From positions 62,001-126,000 of the forward strand of contig JADKCL010000005.1 in the NCBI GenBank assembly GCA_016718825.1: DNA of 64,000 nucleotides, in the 5' to 3' direction. Below, piece by piece: positions 7,654 to 17,144 of the stretch (position 1 is its first letter; every line of letters begins with the position of its first letter). A program made the position numbers and the translations under genes. Below the pieces are notes generated by a model. The model was not told the DNA's origin and made no database searches. It saw nothing but the letters and a program-made list of their open reading frames with translations. Source of the DNA: Bacteroidota bacterium. GTDB taxonomy: Bacteria > Bacteroidota > Bacteroidia > J057 > JADKCL01.

Positions 7654-9300
7654 TTAATGTGCGTTTTCAGCAACAGGGGTAGGTGCGGTAGTGGCGTCGC
7701 CACTGCTGTGGCGCACGGTGCTTCCTGCTCCGGGAATATGCTTCAAAATGACCACCGAGCTGTTGTCGATTTGCTTCAGGAATGGACCTGCATTGAAGCC
7801 CATGTAGAACATCAGCAAGACGAGGGGGATCATTACCCAGATTTCATTGCGCGTCAAGTCGGTCACCTTGCGGTTTTCTTCCTTGTCCAATGCGCCAAAC
7901 ATCACCCGGCGGAACATCCACAGAAGGTAAACGGCAGCGACAATCACACCGGAAGCGGCGATGACAGCCCACCAATCGGAGACCAAGTTGGAGGCGAAAG
8001 ATCCTGCGAGAATCATGAATTCACCCACAAACCCATTCAAGCCGGGCAGACCGACGGAGGCGAGCACCGTGATCATGAAAAACAAGGTGAAAATTGGAAT
8101 TTGGCGGGCCAAACCTTGGAAATCGGCGATCATACGGGTATGGCGACGGTCATAAATCATACCGACCATGAGGAACAAAGCGCCAGTGGTGATACCGTGG
8201 CTCACCATTTGAAGGACGGCTCCATTCAAGGCTTCGGGGGTGAAGGAGAAAATTCCCAACACAATGAAGCCCAAGTGGGAGACAGATGAATAAGCGACCA
8301 AGCGTTTCACGTCCGTCTGCACCATGGCGGCCATTCCACCATAGATAATGCCGACCACTGCCAAGAAACACATCAAAGGAGCGAAGTCCACGGAGGCTTC
8401 AGGGAAGAATGGCAGGCAGAAACGGACCAAGCCGTAGGTTCCCATTTTCAGCAAAACACCCGCCAAGATCACCGAACCAGCGGTAGGCGCTTGGGTGTGC
8501 GCATCGGGCAACCAAGTATGCAAAGGGAAAAGCGGCACTTTGATGGCGAATGCCAATGCAAAGGCAGCAAACAACCAAGTCTGAGCACCCAAGGGGATGT
8601 TTGCATTCAGAATGGCATGGTAATCAGTCGTAAAGAGGATCGAAGGTGCGTCTGGATAAAGGAGCTGTGCCATTGGAGCAGCTTCAATCGCCACCCAGAT
8701 GATCGCCACCAACATCAGCAGCGAACCCACCAACGTGTAGAGGAAGAACTTGATGGAGGCGTAAATACGCTCCTTGCCTCCCCAAATCCCGATCAAGAAG
8801 TACATCGGGATGAGCACCATTTCGAAGAAAATGTAAAACAACACCATGTCCAGCGAGCAGAAAAAGCCGAGGACACCCACTTGCAAGACCAGCAAAAGGG
8901 CGTAGTAGCCTTTTTCCATCTTGTCCACCGATCCCCAAGAGAAGAAAATCGTGAGTGGAAAGAGAATTGTCGTCAGCAGCACCAAATAGATGGAAATGCC
9001 GTCAATTCCGGTCATGAACTTGATATCCAAGCCTGGAATGTTGAACCACCAATCGCCGATCGAGAACAACACGTAGTTGTTGAGCGTCGAATTGGGATTT
9101 CCGCCGACATCTGCCGTTGCGAGACCGGAGTTGTCGAGGTAATAAATGTAAACCAAGATGGAGAGTACCAATGGCACGCAAGAAGCGAGCAAGGCGGTCA
9201 CCTTGGCTTGCTTGTTACCCATCAAGAGGACGAGCGGAACCCCAATCATGGGGGACACGATCATCAAGTTCATCAACAAATTCGCTGTATCAGCCGACAT
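7654..9300 (-). CDS. nuoM: NADH-quinone oxidoreductase subunit M
   Basis: The 548-residue polytopic membrane protein has the hallmarks of the proton-pumping antiporter-like subunit M of complex I. These are a TM5 glutamate (FFEMVLIPMYFLIGIWGG), a TM7 lysine region (AIKVPLFPLHTWLPDAH, then QAPTAGSVILAG), the VKRLVAYSSVSHLGF segment and a GLPGLNGFVGEF segment. Length is normal, with about 14 hydrophobic helices. No other nuo genes are adjacent: the upstream gene is murF-alr and the downstream one a DNA repair gene, so the subunit is encoded away from, or at the broken edge of, its usual cluster. It is closed by a good terminator. A 7-bp tandem repeat lies in its 124-base leader region. Confidence 0.95.
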   Translation of the reverse strand: MSADTANLLMNLMIVSPMIGVPLVLLMGNKQAKVTALLASCVPLVLSILVYIYYLDNSGLATADVGGNPNSTLNNYVLFSIGDWWFNIPGLDIKFMTGIDGISIYLVLLTTILFPLTIFFSWGSVDKMEKGYYALLLVLQVGVLGFFCSLDMVLFYIFFEMVLIPMYFLIGIWGGKERIYASIKFFLYTLVGSLLMLVAIIWVAIEAAPMAQLLYPDAPSILFTTDYHAILNANIPLGAQTWLFAAFALAFAIKVPLFPLHTWLPDAHTQAPTAGSVILAGVLLKMGTYGLVRFCLPFFPEASVDFAPLMCFLAVVGIIYGGMAAMVQTDVKRLVAYSSVSHLGFIVLGIFSFTPEALNGAVLQMVSHGITTGALFLMVGMIYDRRHTRMIADFQGLARQIPIFTLFFMITVLASVGLPGLNGFVGEFMILAGSFASNLVSDWWAVIAASGVIVAAVYLLWMFRRVMFGALDKEENRKVTDLTRNEIWVMIPLVLLMFYMGFNAGPFLKQIDNSSVVILKHIPGAGSTVRHSSGDATTAPTPVAENAH

Positions 9301-9352
9301 ATCTGGGCATCGATTTTTTATCGAGGCGGCAAATTAATCAATGTGATCGGGA

Positions 9353-9394
9353 ATGAGAAATGAGAAATGCGAAATGAGAAATGAGAAATGAAAA
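9353..9394. repeat. Six-unit 7-bp tandem repeat (ATGAGAA) upstream of nuoM
   Basis: Units ATGAGAA, ATGAGAA, ATGCGAA, ATGAGAA, ATGAGAA, ATGAAAA follow one another without gaps in the 124-base interval between the murF-alr stop and the nuoM start. They are 53 bases upstream of the nuoM ATG, so copy-number change would alter promoter or leader spacing. No CRISPR-like spacers are present. Confidence 0.85.
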
Positions 9395-9424
9395 AATGGT
9401 GGTCAAGTCCTCATTTTTAGGGAT

Positions 9425-11923
9425 TCATTCCCTGACATACACCCTTCTGACCCGCTGTGAGATGCCGGTCAAGATTTCATAGGAAATCGTATCGCAGCGT
9501 CGAGCGATTTCTTCGACGGAAATGAAGTCGCCGTCTTGGGCACCCATGATCACCACTTCGTCGCCCGCTTGCACGCCCGGTATGTGTGTGACGTCGAGCA
9601 TGAGCATGTCCATGCAGACACGGCCGATCACAGGTGCGCGCTTGCCCCGCACGAGAAACCTCCCGTTGCCATTGCCCAGGCTGCGCCGAATGCCATCTGC
9701 ATAGCCGATGGGCAGCGTTGCAATTCTCGCGATGCCGTGCGTCGCTTGACTACAGCCATAGCCGATCGGTGTATTTGCTGGATAATCATGGACTTGCGTC
9801 ACGACGGTATGCAGGCTGCCGATTTCCTGCAAGTGAATGCCAGCACCCTCAAAGGGCGGCACGCCATAGAGTCCGATTCCGAGGCGCACCATGTCAAAGG
9901 CATATTCGGGGAATCGCAGCACCCCGGCCGTGTTGCAGATGTGCCGCAAAGGCAGTTGTTCAAATTTCACCTGATGGATGAGGCGTTCATAAAACCCGAG
10001 AAACCTACGGGCCTGCAAATGGGTGAAAGCGTCGAGTTCGCCAGCATCGGCACTGGAAAGGTGGCTCAAGACCGATTCGACCTCGACGCCAGGTTCACGC
10101 TGCAGGAAGGCAATCAAATCATCGGGCGACTCCCAATCCCAGCCGAGACGCGCCATTCCGGTATCGACTTTGATGTGCACGGGAAACCTGGATTTCCCCA
10201 ATTGACGGCCGGCTTGAATGTACTGACGCAAAAAGGCAAGGTTGTACACCTCGGGAACGAGGTCAAATTGGTAGAGTTGCTCGATGCTTTGCAAATCGGC
10301 ATTCATGACCATGATCGGCACGTGGATGCCGCGGGTGCGCAGCATGATGCCTTCGCTCGTGTAGGCGACCGCGAGCTGGTCCACACCCTCGCGCACGACC
10401 GCCTGTGCGATTTCCCAAGAGCCTGAGCCGTAGGCAAATGCCTTGACCATCGCCATCGTGCGGGTCGACTTGGGCACCCTTGCCCGAAACTGCCGGTAGT
10501 TGTGGGCGAGGGCATTCATGTTGATTTTGAACCAAGTAGCCGTCGCGCGGCGACTCAGGTAGGGAATCAGCCGGTCAAGACCGAAGCGCCGTGCACCTTT
10601 GAGCAACACCGTGCGGTTGCGAAACCGCTCATAGTCAAATGCTTGAATAAATGCCTCGGTACTCGGATAGCTTGCAATCCACGGCACATCCGCAAGCATT
10701 CGGTCAAACACCGGACCGATGACCATGATATTGTCGGCCCCGAGGGCCATCACCGCCATGTCCAGTATTTCCCGTTGAATGCGCTCCTGATGCTGTCCTT
10801 GATGGTCGATGTCGGTGAGAATCAGGCTGCGTGTCGCATGGTAGCGTTCGGTGGCGAGCAACGACAAGGCATTCTTCACCGAACTCAAATCCGCATTGTA
10901 GGCGTCGTTGATGATGGTGATCTCCGGATTGTCGGTGATCATCTCCATGCGCATCGAAACGGGACGCAGCAATTGGAGGCGGGGTTGGATGTCTTCGAAT
11001 GTCAGCCCAAGTTGCAGGCAGGCCATCACGGCGAGGGCTGCATTGGCAAGGGCAGCTTCCCCGGGCAGCGGAATATCCAAGATGTAGTTGCCATCGGGCG
11101 AATTCAATTCCGCTTGGATGGCTGATGGTTCGGATTTCACCGCGGTCAATAGATGTGTGCGGCCGGGACCATTACCCAATGTTGAGCAGCGCTGCGGATG
11201 CGAAGCGAGGTGGGTATGCAGCCCTTGAAAAACCGATTCGTCCAGTGTATCGGCCAAAATCGCCTCCGTATGGTCAAACAGGCGGAGCTTTTCACGAAGT
11301 TTTTCCTGCGAATTGGAAAATCCGTCGGCATGCGCATCACCAAAGTGGGTCAAAATCCCCATTTCCGGGCGGATCATCTGCGCCAATTTGGCCATTTCGC
11401 CAACTTGGGAAATCCCCGCCTCGATGATGGCCAAATTGTGATCGGCATTCATTTGCAGCAGGGAAAGCGCGACACCGATTTGGCTGTTGTAGCTCTGTGG
11501 CGACTTCACGACTTGGAAATGATCGCCCAACAAGGTCACGAGCCATTCCTTGACCGTCGTTTTGCCGTTGCTGCCCGTGATGGCGATGACCGGATAATCA
11601 AATCGTCTCCGATGCGCAGCAGCAAAGGCCTGCAAAGCCGCAACGGTGTCTTGGACAAGGATGGCCGCGCTACCTTCGGGCAATTTTGCAGAATCCGAAA
11701 CCAAGAAATGCCGGACGCCTTTCTCAAACCCTTGCCGCAAAAACGCATGCCCGTCGCGGTTTTCGCCCTTGATCGCCACAAACAAAGTTGCTGCTCCGTC
11801 ATGAATTTGGCGCGAGTCAAATTCGACCTCGGAAAGCAATTGGTCGGAAGCGGTCCCGACCAAACGGGCATCGTCGCCCATCATGCGGGCAATTTCTGCA
11901 AGGGTATATCGGAATCCGCTCAT
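9425..11923 (-). CDS. murF-alr: bifunctional UDP-N-acetylmuramoyl-tripeptide:D-Ala-D-Ala ligase / alanine racemase
   Basis: One 832-residue chain joins two peptidoglycan enzymes. The N-terminal half is MurF (ATP P-loop ITGSNGKTT at 115-123, then SYNSQIGVALSLL), which adds D-Ala-D-Ala to the UDP-MurNAc tripeptide. The C-terminal half is the PLP-dependent alanine racemase (KINMNALAHNYR, MVKAFAYGSG with the PLP lysine, HLSSAD, IGRVCMDMLMLD), which supplies D-Ala. This fusion is typical of Bacteroidota. The frame is open 32 codons further upstream, but ATG 11923 starts MSGFRYTLAEIA, the usual MurF N-terminus, so I chose it. Acts in the cytoplasm. Confidence 0.95.
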   Translation of the reverse strand: MSGFRYTLAEIARMMGDDARLVGTASDQLLSEVEFDSRQIHDGAATLFVAIKGENRDGHAFLRQGFEKGVRHFLVSDSAKLPEGSAAILVQDTVAALQAFAAAHRRRFDYPVIAITGSNGKTTVKEWLVTLLGDHFQVVKSPQSYNSQIGVALSLLQMNADHNLAIIEAGISQVGEMAKLAQMIRPEMGILTHFGDAHADGFSNSQEKLREKLRLFDHTEAILADTLDESVFQGLHTHLASHPQRCSTLGNGPGRTHLLTAVKSEPSAIQAELNSPDGNYILDIPLPGEAALANAALAVMACLQLGLTFEDIQPRLQLLRPVSMRMEMITDNPEITIINDAYNADLSSVKNALSLLATERYHATRSLILTDIDHQGQHQERIQREILDMAVMALGADNIMVIGPVFDRMLADVPWIASYPSTEAFIQAFDYERFRNRTVLLKGARRFGLDRLIPYLSRRATATWFKINMNALAHNYRQFRARVPKSTRTMAMVKAFAYGSGSWEIAQAVVREGVDQLAVAYTSEGIMLRTRGIHVPIMVMNADLQSIEQLYQFDLVPEVYNLAFLRQYIQAGRQLGKSRFPVHIKVDTGMARLGWDWESPDDLIAFLQREPGVEVESVLSHLSSADAGELDAFTHLQARRFLGFYERLIHQVKFEQLPLRHICNTAGVLRFPEYAFDMVRLGIGLYGVPPFEGAGIHLQEIGSLHTVVTQVHDYPANTPIGYGCSQATHGIARIATLPIGYADGIRRSLGNGNGRFLVRGKRAPVIGRVCMDMLMLDVTHIPGVQAGDEVVIMGAQDGDFISVEEIARRCDTISYEILTGISQRVRRVYVRE

Positions 11924-12147
11924 GTTTTGTGTCCGTGGCGAATTTCGGGAAAAAGATGATGCGGATTGGTGATGAATTTTATCCGGCTTCGTGAAGTACT
12001 CGGTGTTGTCTAATTTCAAAGGTCTTCGTGATGTACCTCGAAATTGCTTCGCAGTTCTGAATTAGCCTCGCTGTCCACCTGCGGCGCATCTCCATTCTCA
12101 ATTCCCAATTAGCTTCGCTGAACTTCGTTTCTCCATTCCCAAAACCC

Positions 12148-12155
12148 TATCTTTG
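12148..12155 (+). promoter_or_regulatory. -7 promoter box TATCTTTG, 6 nt before start codon
   Basis: Exact match to the Bacteroidota -7 consensus TAnnTTTG. Only 6 bases separate it from ATG 12162, so transcription would begin at or next to the start codon (leaderless mRNA). Confidence 0.55.
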
Positions 12156-12161
12156 CGTTGC

Positions 12162-13211
12162 ATGTACAAAGCGCGCGATTATTTTGACCGGGGCAGTCGG
12201 ATGCTCCACAACCGGCTGTTTCCTCGGCATCGGAAGATTTCGACGCTGATGATCTATGCCACCGATCTTTGTGATTCGCGTTGCAAGCATTGCCTGATCT
12301 GGGCCAAGCGCCCCGTCAAATACCTTCCCAAGGAGAGCATTTATGCCCTGTTGGACAACAAATGCATCTCCAAGCATACCAAAGTCGGTCTCGAAGGCGG
12401 CGAATTTCTCCTTCATCCCGAGTCACGGGAAATCATGGCTTGGTTCCGCGAAAACCATCCCAATTTTGACCTGTTGAGCAATTGCCTCAAGCCCGATAGC
12501 CTCATCGAAGCTGTCAGAGCTTCCCCGCCGGTGCGCCTTTACATTTCATTGGATGGCACCGAGGAAACCTACAAGGAAATGCGCGGCAAGGACGGCTACA
12601 AAAATGTGATCAAGGTGATCGAGGCGCTGAAAAGCGTTGTCCCGATCTCGGTGATGTACTGCGCCTCGCCTTGGAATTCGATGGAGGACCTTGCGCACGT
12701 CGCCGACGTGTGCAGCTTGCACGGGGTGGACCTGCGCGTGGGCGTGTACAGCGACATCAAATTTTTTGACACGAAGGACGAAGCCTATCAGCAAGCAAGT
12801 TTGGGGGAGATCCCCGAAAACTTGAAGCAATTCAAGGAAAACTACGACTACCTCGTACTCTACGACGAATGGCGCGCGGGAAAATTGATTCTGCCTTGCA
12901 AAAGCATTCTGGACTCGGTGGTCGTGCTGCCCAATGGCGATGTGCCGATTTGCATGCACCTCGACGACAAACTGGGGAACATTCACAACAATACCTTGGA
13001 TGAAATCCTCGCCCAAGAAGCGACGATTGCCACGCTCAACGACCACCACGACAACTGCAATGGTTGCTGGATCAACTTCCACCGGAAGTATGACCTGATT
13101 CTGTACAAAAATCTGGAGCGCTTTTTCCCGAAGGGGCTCGTGTCCAAGATGTTTGGCTACCATCAATGGACCGACGACCCCAAGCGGCGTTACAAGGACA
13201 TCATTCAGTAA
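12162..13211 (+). CDS. radical SAM protein with SPASM-like C-terminus
   Basis: The 349-residue protein has the radical SAM [4Fe-4S] motif CDSRCKHC (C37, C41, C44), an EGGE glycine-rich SAM-binding segment and an LYISLDG strand. The C-terminal part carries PCKSILDSVVVLPNGDVPICM and a later CNGCW, resembling SPASM auxiliary-cluster binding. Such enzymes modify peptides or act as maturases, but no substrate peptide or partner gene is obvious next to it. ATG 12162 is chosen because a -7 box ends 6 bases before it; an in-frame TTG three codons earlier is less likely. Confidence 0.85.
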   Translation: MYKARDYFDRGSRMLHNRLFPRHRKISTLMIYATDLCDSRCKHCLIWAKRPVKYLPKESIYALLDNKCISKHTKVGLEGGEFLLHPESREIMAWFRENHPNFDLLSNCLKPDSLIEAVRASPPVRLYISLDGTEETYKEMRGKDGYKNVIKVIEALKSVVPISVMYCASPWNSMEDLAHVADVCSLHGVDLRVGVYSDIKFFDTKDEAYQQASLGEIPENLKQFKENYDYLVLYDEWRAGKLILPCKSILDSVVVLPNGDVPICMHLDDKLGNIHNNTLDEILAQEATIATLNDHHDNCNGCWINFHRKYDLILYKNLERFFPKGLVSKMFGYHQWTDDPKRRYKDIIQ

Positions 13212-13223
13212 GCAGTCGGGCAA

Positions 13224-13612
13224 TTACCGAACCACCACCTTCAGATAGTCGTTTTTCCCAGCCGAATTCAATTGCAGCAGGTAAATGCCTTGTGGCAAAT
13301 CCATGGTTGGACATTGGACGACTTGATTGGCCCCCAAACCGCGCAGTTCCTTTTCCCATAGTTGACGGCCTTGGAGGTCGAGCAACTTGACATTGATGAT
13401 CGAGGGAATTGCTTTGTCGCTGCGGAAGGCAAATTGGCCATTGTTGGGATTCGGGAAAACCGTGAATCCAGGCAGTACCTGAACTTCATCAGATGCCGCG
13501 ACCGGATTTTGAATCAAAACGGTGGCCGTCGGCGTGCGTACAGGGGCGTTGTAGTCAAAATAGATGTCAGCGAAGTTGTCGACTTGGCTTCCTGCAGTCA
13601 AGCCCAGGGACC
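13224..13612 (-). CDS. C-terminal part of frameshifted SBBP-repeat T9SS protein
   Basis: This frame supplies the missing end of the gene that reads from 15921 downward. It begins in phase with TAGSQVDNFADIYFDYNAPV, the usual continuation of the DUF11-like/Ig segment in such proteins. It then runs into a full T9SS sorting domain (FPNPNNGQFAF, LLDLQGRQLW, GIYLLQL, ending YLKVVVR). It is one base out of phase with the larger N-terminal part. The open frame extends to 13985, but that portion only shadows the other frame. Either a consensus error or a real frameshift; not an independent gene. Confidence 0.65.
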
Positions 13613-15921
13613 GTTTTGATGCGGTACTTCGCAAAGCCCATGCTTCCGCCGGGGTTGGTAGCACTGTCGGGAAGCAAGATGTTTTCAAACCGCCAATGTG
13701 CGATGCCATTTGCCATCTGGAACGTGTAGGGATGGCTGGCATCGAGCAATTCCAAACTGGCAATGTCGAGGTTGGACTGCAGGGAGTCTTGGAGGCGCAC
13801 GACATAAGCGGTATCATTCCCTGTATTTTGGAAGCGAATGGTATAGGTGAGCCAGATGCTGTTTTGGGCTTCGAGCGGGGTGAAAGGCCCTGCTGGAGAA
13901 ACGAGTTTGTCATTGGGGTCAAAGCTCGTGCTGATCCAATCTGTGAGGGTGTCGAGGTTGTTGGTTTGGTTGGCGTCGCTGGCAAATGGTGTGATGTCGG
14001 CCATCACTTGTACTTGTTGACCAATAAAGTAGAAGGTGTCAGGCTGCATGCAAACGAGTATCGTTCTGGTTTCCCAAGGCAAAAGGTTGGAATAGTTCCA
14101 TTTCAATGTATCGACAGAAACTGCGCTGTAATTCGGATTGGCGCTGACGAATGCAAATCGATTGGGATGCTCCAAGGAAACGGTTCCGGATGCTGTGTCG
14201 GTGCCGACATTTTGATAGGTCATTCGCAGCCAATAGTCCCTTCCCGGCCCTGGATTGTTGAGCGCCGTCAAGCTCACGCGCACATCCGTGATGCCTGGAA
14301 TGGGTTCCAACAGGAAGTAGTTGGTGGTGTCATAAGAGGCCAAGGCAGAGAAGGTCGCGGTATGGGTACTTGGAACCAAGTTGTAATAGGAGGGCGGCGT
14401 CGGCAAATTCAATGTATAGGTGCCGGTATCTGCCGCAAAATCAAATTCGCCATCTGCATCGGTGATGCGCGTTTGCAGCGCGGGTGTGAGGTTGACCTGT
14501 CCGCCATTCCAAGGGAGGTCGGAGGCCTCATAAATCGAATTGTGGTTGTAGTCCATGGCCACGCGTCCGGAGACGTGGTTGGCATCTTCCAAAACCTTGA
14601 AAATGTAGCCGCCCGCCTGATTGTAGATCTGGCCTGCGATGTTGAACAGGGACATGCCTGCGGTGGTGCTGCCGACGACGTAGACACGGCCTTGGCCGTC
14701 GGTCGCTACATCAAGTGCCTTGTCCCAAGAGGACGAACCGCCGGTCACTGCCCATTGATAGGTGCCGTTGGCGCTGTATTTCGCGACGAAAAGGTCAAAA
14801 AATCCGAAGGAAGGCATCGAAGGTCCGCCAAAGCTCGCCCCCGAGGAATATTCTCCTGAGATATAATAATCCCCGTTCGGTTTGACAGCGATGGATTGAC
14901 CGTCTTCGTTGCCTGGCGTGGCGATGATGCGGTGGTCGAGCAGGTTGCCATTGGCATCATAGTGCGCGATGATGATGTCGTTGAGGCCGACAACGGGATA
15001 AACATTGCCGCCGAAGTATAGCGTGTCGTAAAAATCGCCGACCAAAAATACGTCTCCATTTGCCGATGCGCCTACGTCGTACCAGACGTGGTAATCAGGG
15101 CCTTGCATGTCACGGCTCCATTGATAATTGCCAGCGGCGTCAAATTTGGCGACCCAGCAATTGTCGATGCCTTGGAGGGTGTCCGTTCCGAAAACGACCG
15201 ACCCATCGTATTGTCCTACAAGATAATGGTCTCCGTTGGCAAGGACGGCAATGCCTCTTGCGCCATTGTAAGCAAACGGACCGCTATGGTTGTGTGCACG
15301 AAGGACTTGACCTTGTGGGGAAAACACCGCAACAAAAGCCGACGCAACACCTTCCTGAGGCAACGTCGTCGTTCCAATGGTAAGTGCGTTGCCCATCGAA
15401 CCCGCGACATAGACATTTCCTTGCGCGTCAAAGCCGATGTTTTCGCCCGATTCCCCGCCGGGTGTTCCGCCGTGCACGGCCCACAACAAATTACCATTGG
15501 GCGCATATTTGACCAGATAGAAGTCACCATATTGATTCGCTGGGAAAACCGTTCCAGCCACTGTCATGCTGCTGCGCGAACCTCCCGTGATATAGACGAA
15601 ACCCAAGGGGTCGACTCCCATACCGTAGACAATATCGGTGCTGCTGCCGCCAAATTTGCGGGCCCAGATCGGCGTGCCATTCACATCGTATTTTGCTATA
15701 AAGACATTCAGGCTGCCACTCGAATTGAGCGTGTCGTTGCCGATGATGAGTTGGCTTGAGAAATGACCGACCGCAATGGAATTTCCTTGGTCATCGGCAT
15801 CCACTTGCACCACCTCTACATTGACGGGCGTGATGTTGGCCCAATGCAACGAATGCGATTGTGCCATGGCACAGAAGGACAAAAACAGAAAAAAGGCGGA
15901 TGCTAAGAATTTTGACTTCAT
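13567..15921 (-). CDS. SBBP-repeat beta-propeller surface protein, frameshifted before its T9SS domain
   Basis: The protein starts MKSKFLASAFFLFLSF with a signal peptide ending AMAQ. Residues ~20-470 hold repeated SBBP-type units (patterns such as VFIAKYDVNGTPIWARKFGG, DALGFVYITGG, GDFYLVKY), a secreted beta-propeller-like fold of unknown ligand. Next come a SdrD/Cna-like unit (VSGRVAMDYNHNSIYEA) and a conserved segment often preceding T9SS domains (TSFDPNDKLVSPAG). The frame breaks near 13600: GFAKYRIKTVPGL should continue into TAGSQVDNFAD, which is found one base out of phase. Whole gene: 13224-15921. ATG 15921 is set by the signal peptide. Confidence 0.8.
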   Translation of the reverse strand: MKSKFLASAFFLFLSFCAMAQSHSLHWANITPVNVEVVQVDADDQGNSIAVGHFSSQLIIGNDTLNSSGSLNVFIAKYDVNGTPIWARKFGGSSTDIVYGMGVDPLGFVYITGGSRSSMTVAGTVFPANQYGDFYLVKYAPNGNLLWAVHGGTPGGESGENIGFDAQGNVYVAGSMGNALTIGTTTLPQEGVASAFVAVFSPQGQVLRAHNHSGPFAYNGARGIAVLANGDHYLVGQYDGSVVFGTDTLQGIDNCWVAKFDAAGNYQWSRDMQGPDYHVWYDVGASANGDVFLVGDFYDTLYFGGNVYPVVGLNDIIIAHYDANGNLLDHRIIATPGNEDGQSIAVKPNGDYYISGEYSSGASFGGPSMPSFGFFDLFVAKYSANGTYQWAVTGGSSSWDKALDVATDGQGRVYVVGSTTAGMSLFNIAGQIYNQAGGYIFKVLEDANHVSGRVAMDYNHNSIYEASDLPWNGGQVNLTPALQTRITDADGEFDFAADTGTYTLNLPTPPSYYNLVPSTHTATFSALASYDTTNYFLLEPIPGITDVRVSLTALNNPGPGRDYWLRMTYQNVGTDTASGTVSLEHPNRFAFVSANPNYSAVSVDTLKWNYSNLLPWETRTILVCMQPDTFYFIGQQVQVMADITPFASDANQTNNLDTLTDWISTSFDPNDKLVSPAGPFTPLEAQNSIWLTYTIRFQNTGNDTAYVVRLQDSLQSNLDIASLELLDASHPYTFQMANGIAHWRFENILLPDSATNPGGSMGFAKYRIKTVPGLDCRKPSRQLR

Positions 15922-16128
15922 GTTCTTGGGTCGATAATGAACTGCAATTAAATCAAAACCAATCAATTGTCCTGCAATGTTGCTCGAACCGCCGATACAG
16001 CCCGCTCACACGTAAAGAATGGCGGGTGAATCGTTTGCGGGAATGTTAATGGATGGATTCATACTACCTTGCACAAGTTTGCGGGCCGTAAGCCGAAGCA
16101 GCTTTTAAAACCATTTCATTCGCAGAAT

Positions 16129-16224
16129 ATGACCGAAAACACCACCCTCCTTTACCGCCCGGTCGGGCCATTGGAACTCGAATTGATCGAGGCTTCGGGC
16201 TACTTCAGGCACTGCCCAAAATGA
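16129..16224 (+). pseudogene. 5' remnant of an ADP-ribosylation/crystallin-J1-like small protein gene
   Basis: A 31-codon reading frame reads TLLYRPVGPLELELIEASG after its ATG and stops at 16224. This resembles the N-terminus of a small (~110 residue) Bacteroidota family usually labelled ADP-ribosylation/crystallin J1, which begins LYRPVG-KELELI-ASGF. The rest of the domain (FPPRL..QPIFYPVLN) is absent, so it is a truncated remnant. It lies in a 677-base gap (15922-16598) that also contains a short AAATTC triplication near 16365 and no other supported gene. Confidence 0.5.
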
Positions 16225-16598
16225 TACTGAATACGATCTCAGGTTTTGTGACCCGATTTGCGATGACCGAACCCTTCTCGGTTTGAGGTGCAGACTGCAC
16301 AATGAACCGGGCCCCGCCGAGGAAGGATACGATCCCATTTGATACGATAGCCGTACGATTGGGAAATTCAAATTCAAATTCAAATGCCAACGTCGCTGTC
16401 CAAAACAGGGGCGGGACGCTCCAATTTTCGAATGCTCAAAATGTGTCCATCCCAGGGGCAACTAGCGTTAATTTTCTTAATTTTGAGTTTCTGAAACAGC
16501 GTCCCGGGTGGTGACTTCAGATCAGCAGTACCAGCCTTGGCGACAATGCATCGTAAGCGTGAGCAATACCCCTATTTAAAACCTCGGAAGAATCAAAA

Positions 16599-17144
16599 AT
16601 GGACAAGGAACTCTCTACAGATCAATTGCGCATCATCAATTGTGACTTGCAAGCCATTCAGATGGTGTTGGAAGGAAACGAAGTCCTGAGCATGTATTTT
16701 GCGATCCAAGTGCCGGCCGGTTGGACCGAATTTGGAGCGCCGATCTTCGAATACACTTTGGAGCGGCTGAAGTCAAACCCCGAAGATGCCGAATGGTGGT
16801 CTTGGCTACCTGTTTTGCGCGAAACCAATGAACTGGTTGGCAGCTGTGGTTTCAAAGGCAAGCCCAACGCCGCCGGCGAGGTCGAAATCGGCTACGAAAT
16901 CGCAGCCGCACACCGTCAGAAGGGGCTCGGCACCGAAGCCGCACTCGCGTTGCGGGACCTCGCCTTCCGTTCGGCAGAAGTCAAAAAGGTCATCGCCCAT
17001 ACCCTCGCCGAGCAAAATCCCTCTACCCGCATCTTGGCGCACTGTGGCATGGTCAAAGTCGCAGACCTCATCGATCCGGATGAAGGCCCGGTTTGGCGCT
17101 GGGAGATTGACCGTGAAACCTACGAAAGGCAAGGACGCGCATGA
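16599..17144 (+). CDS. GNAT family N-acetyltransferase
   Basis: The 181-residue protein has the GNAT fold. A beta4 strand GEVEIGYEIA is followed by the acetyl-CoA pyrophosphate loop in RQKGLGTEAALALRDLAF (Q/RxxGxG/A form) and then the VIAHTLAEQNPSTRILAHCGM segment of RimJ/RimL-type enzymes. It transfers an acetyl group from acetyl-CoA to an amine; the acceptor is unknown. It overlaps the next acetyltransferase gene by ATGA (4 bases), so the two are probably co-translated. They are distinct in sequence rather than a recent duplication. Confidence 0.88.
   Translation: MDKELSTDQLRIINCDLQAIQMVLEGNEVLSMYFAIQVPAGWTEFGAPIFEYTLERLKSNPEDAEWWSWLPVLRETNELVGSCGFKGKPNAAGEVEIGYEIAAAHRQKGLGTEAALALRDLAFRSAEVKKVIAHTLAEQNPSTRILAHCGMVKVADLIDPDEGPVWRWEIDRETYERQGRA

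Noticed and set aside
9353..9394. CRISPR-like array
   Set aside because: 7-bp units are directly abutting with no spacers and no cas genes in the window.
13564..14859. 431-codon plus-strand frame
   Set aside because: Antisense to the SBBP-repeat protein; no domain, signal or start context.
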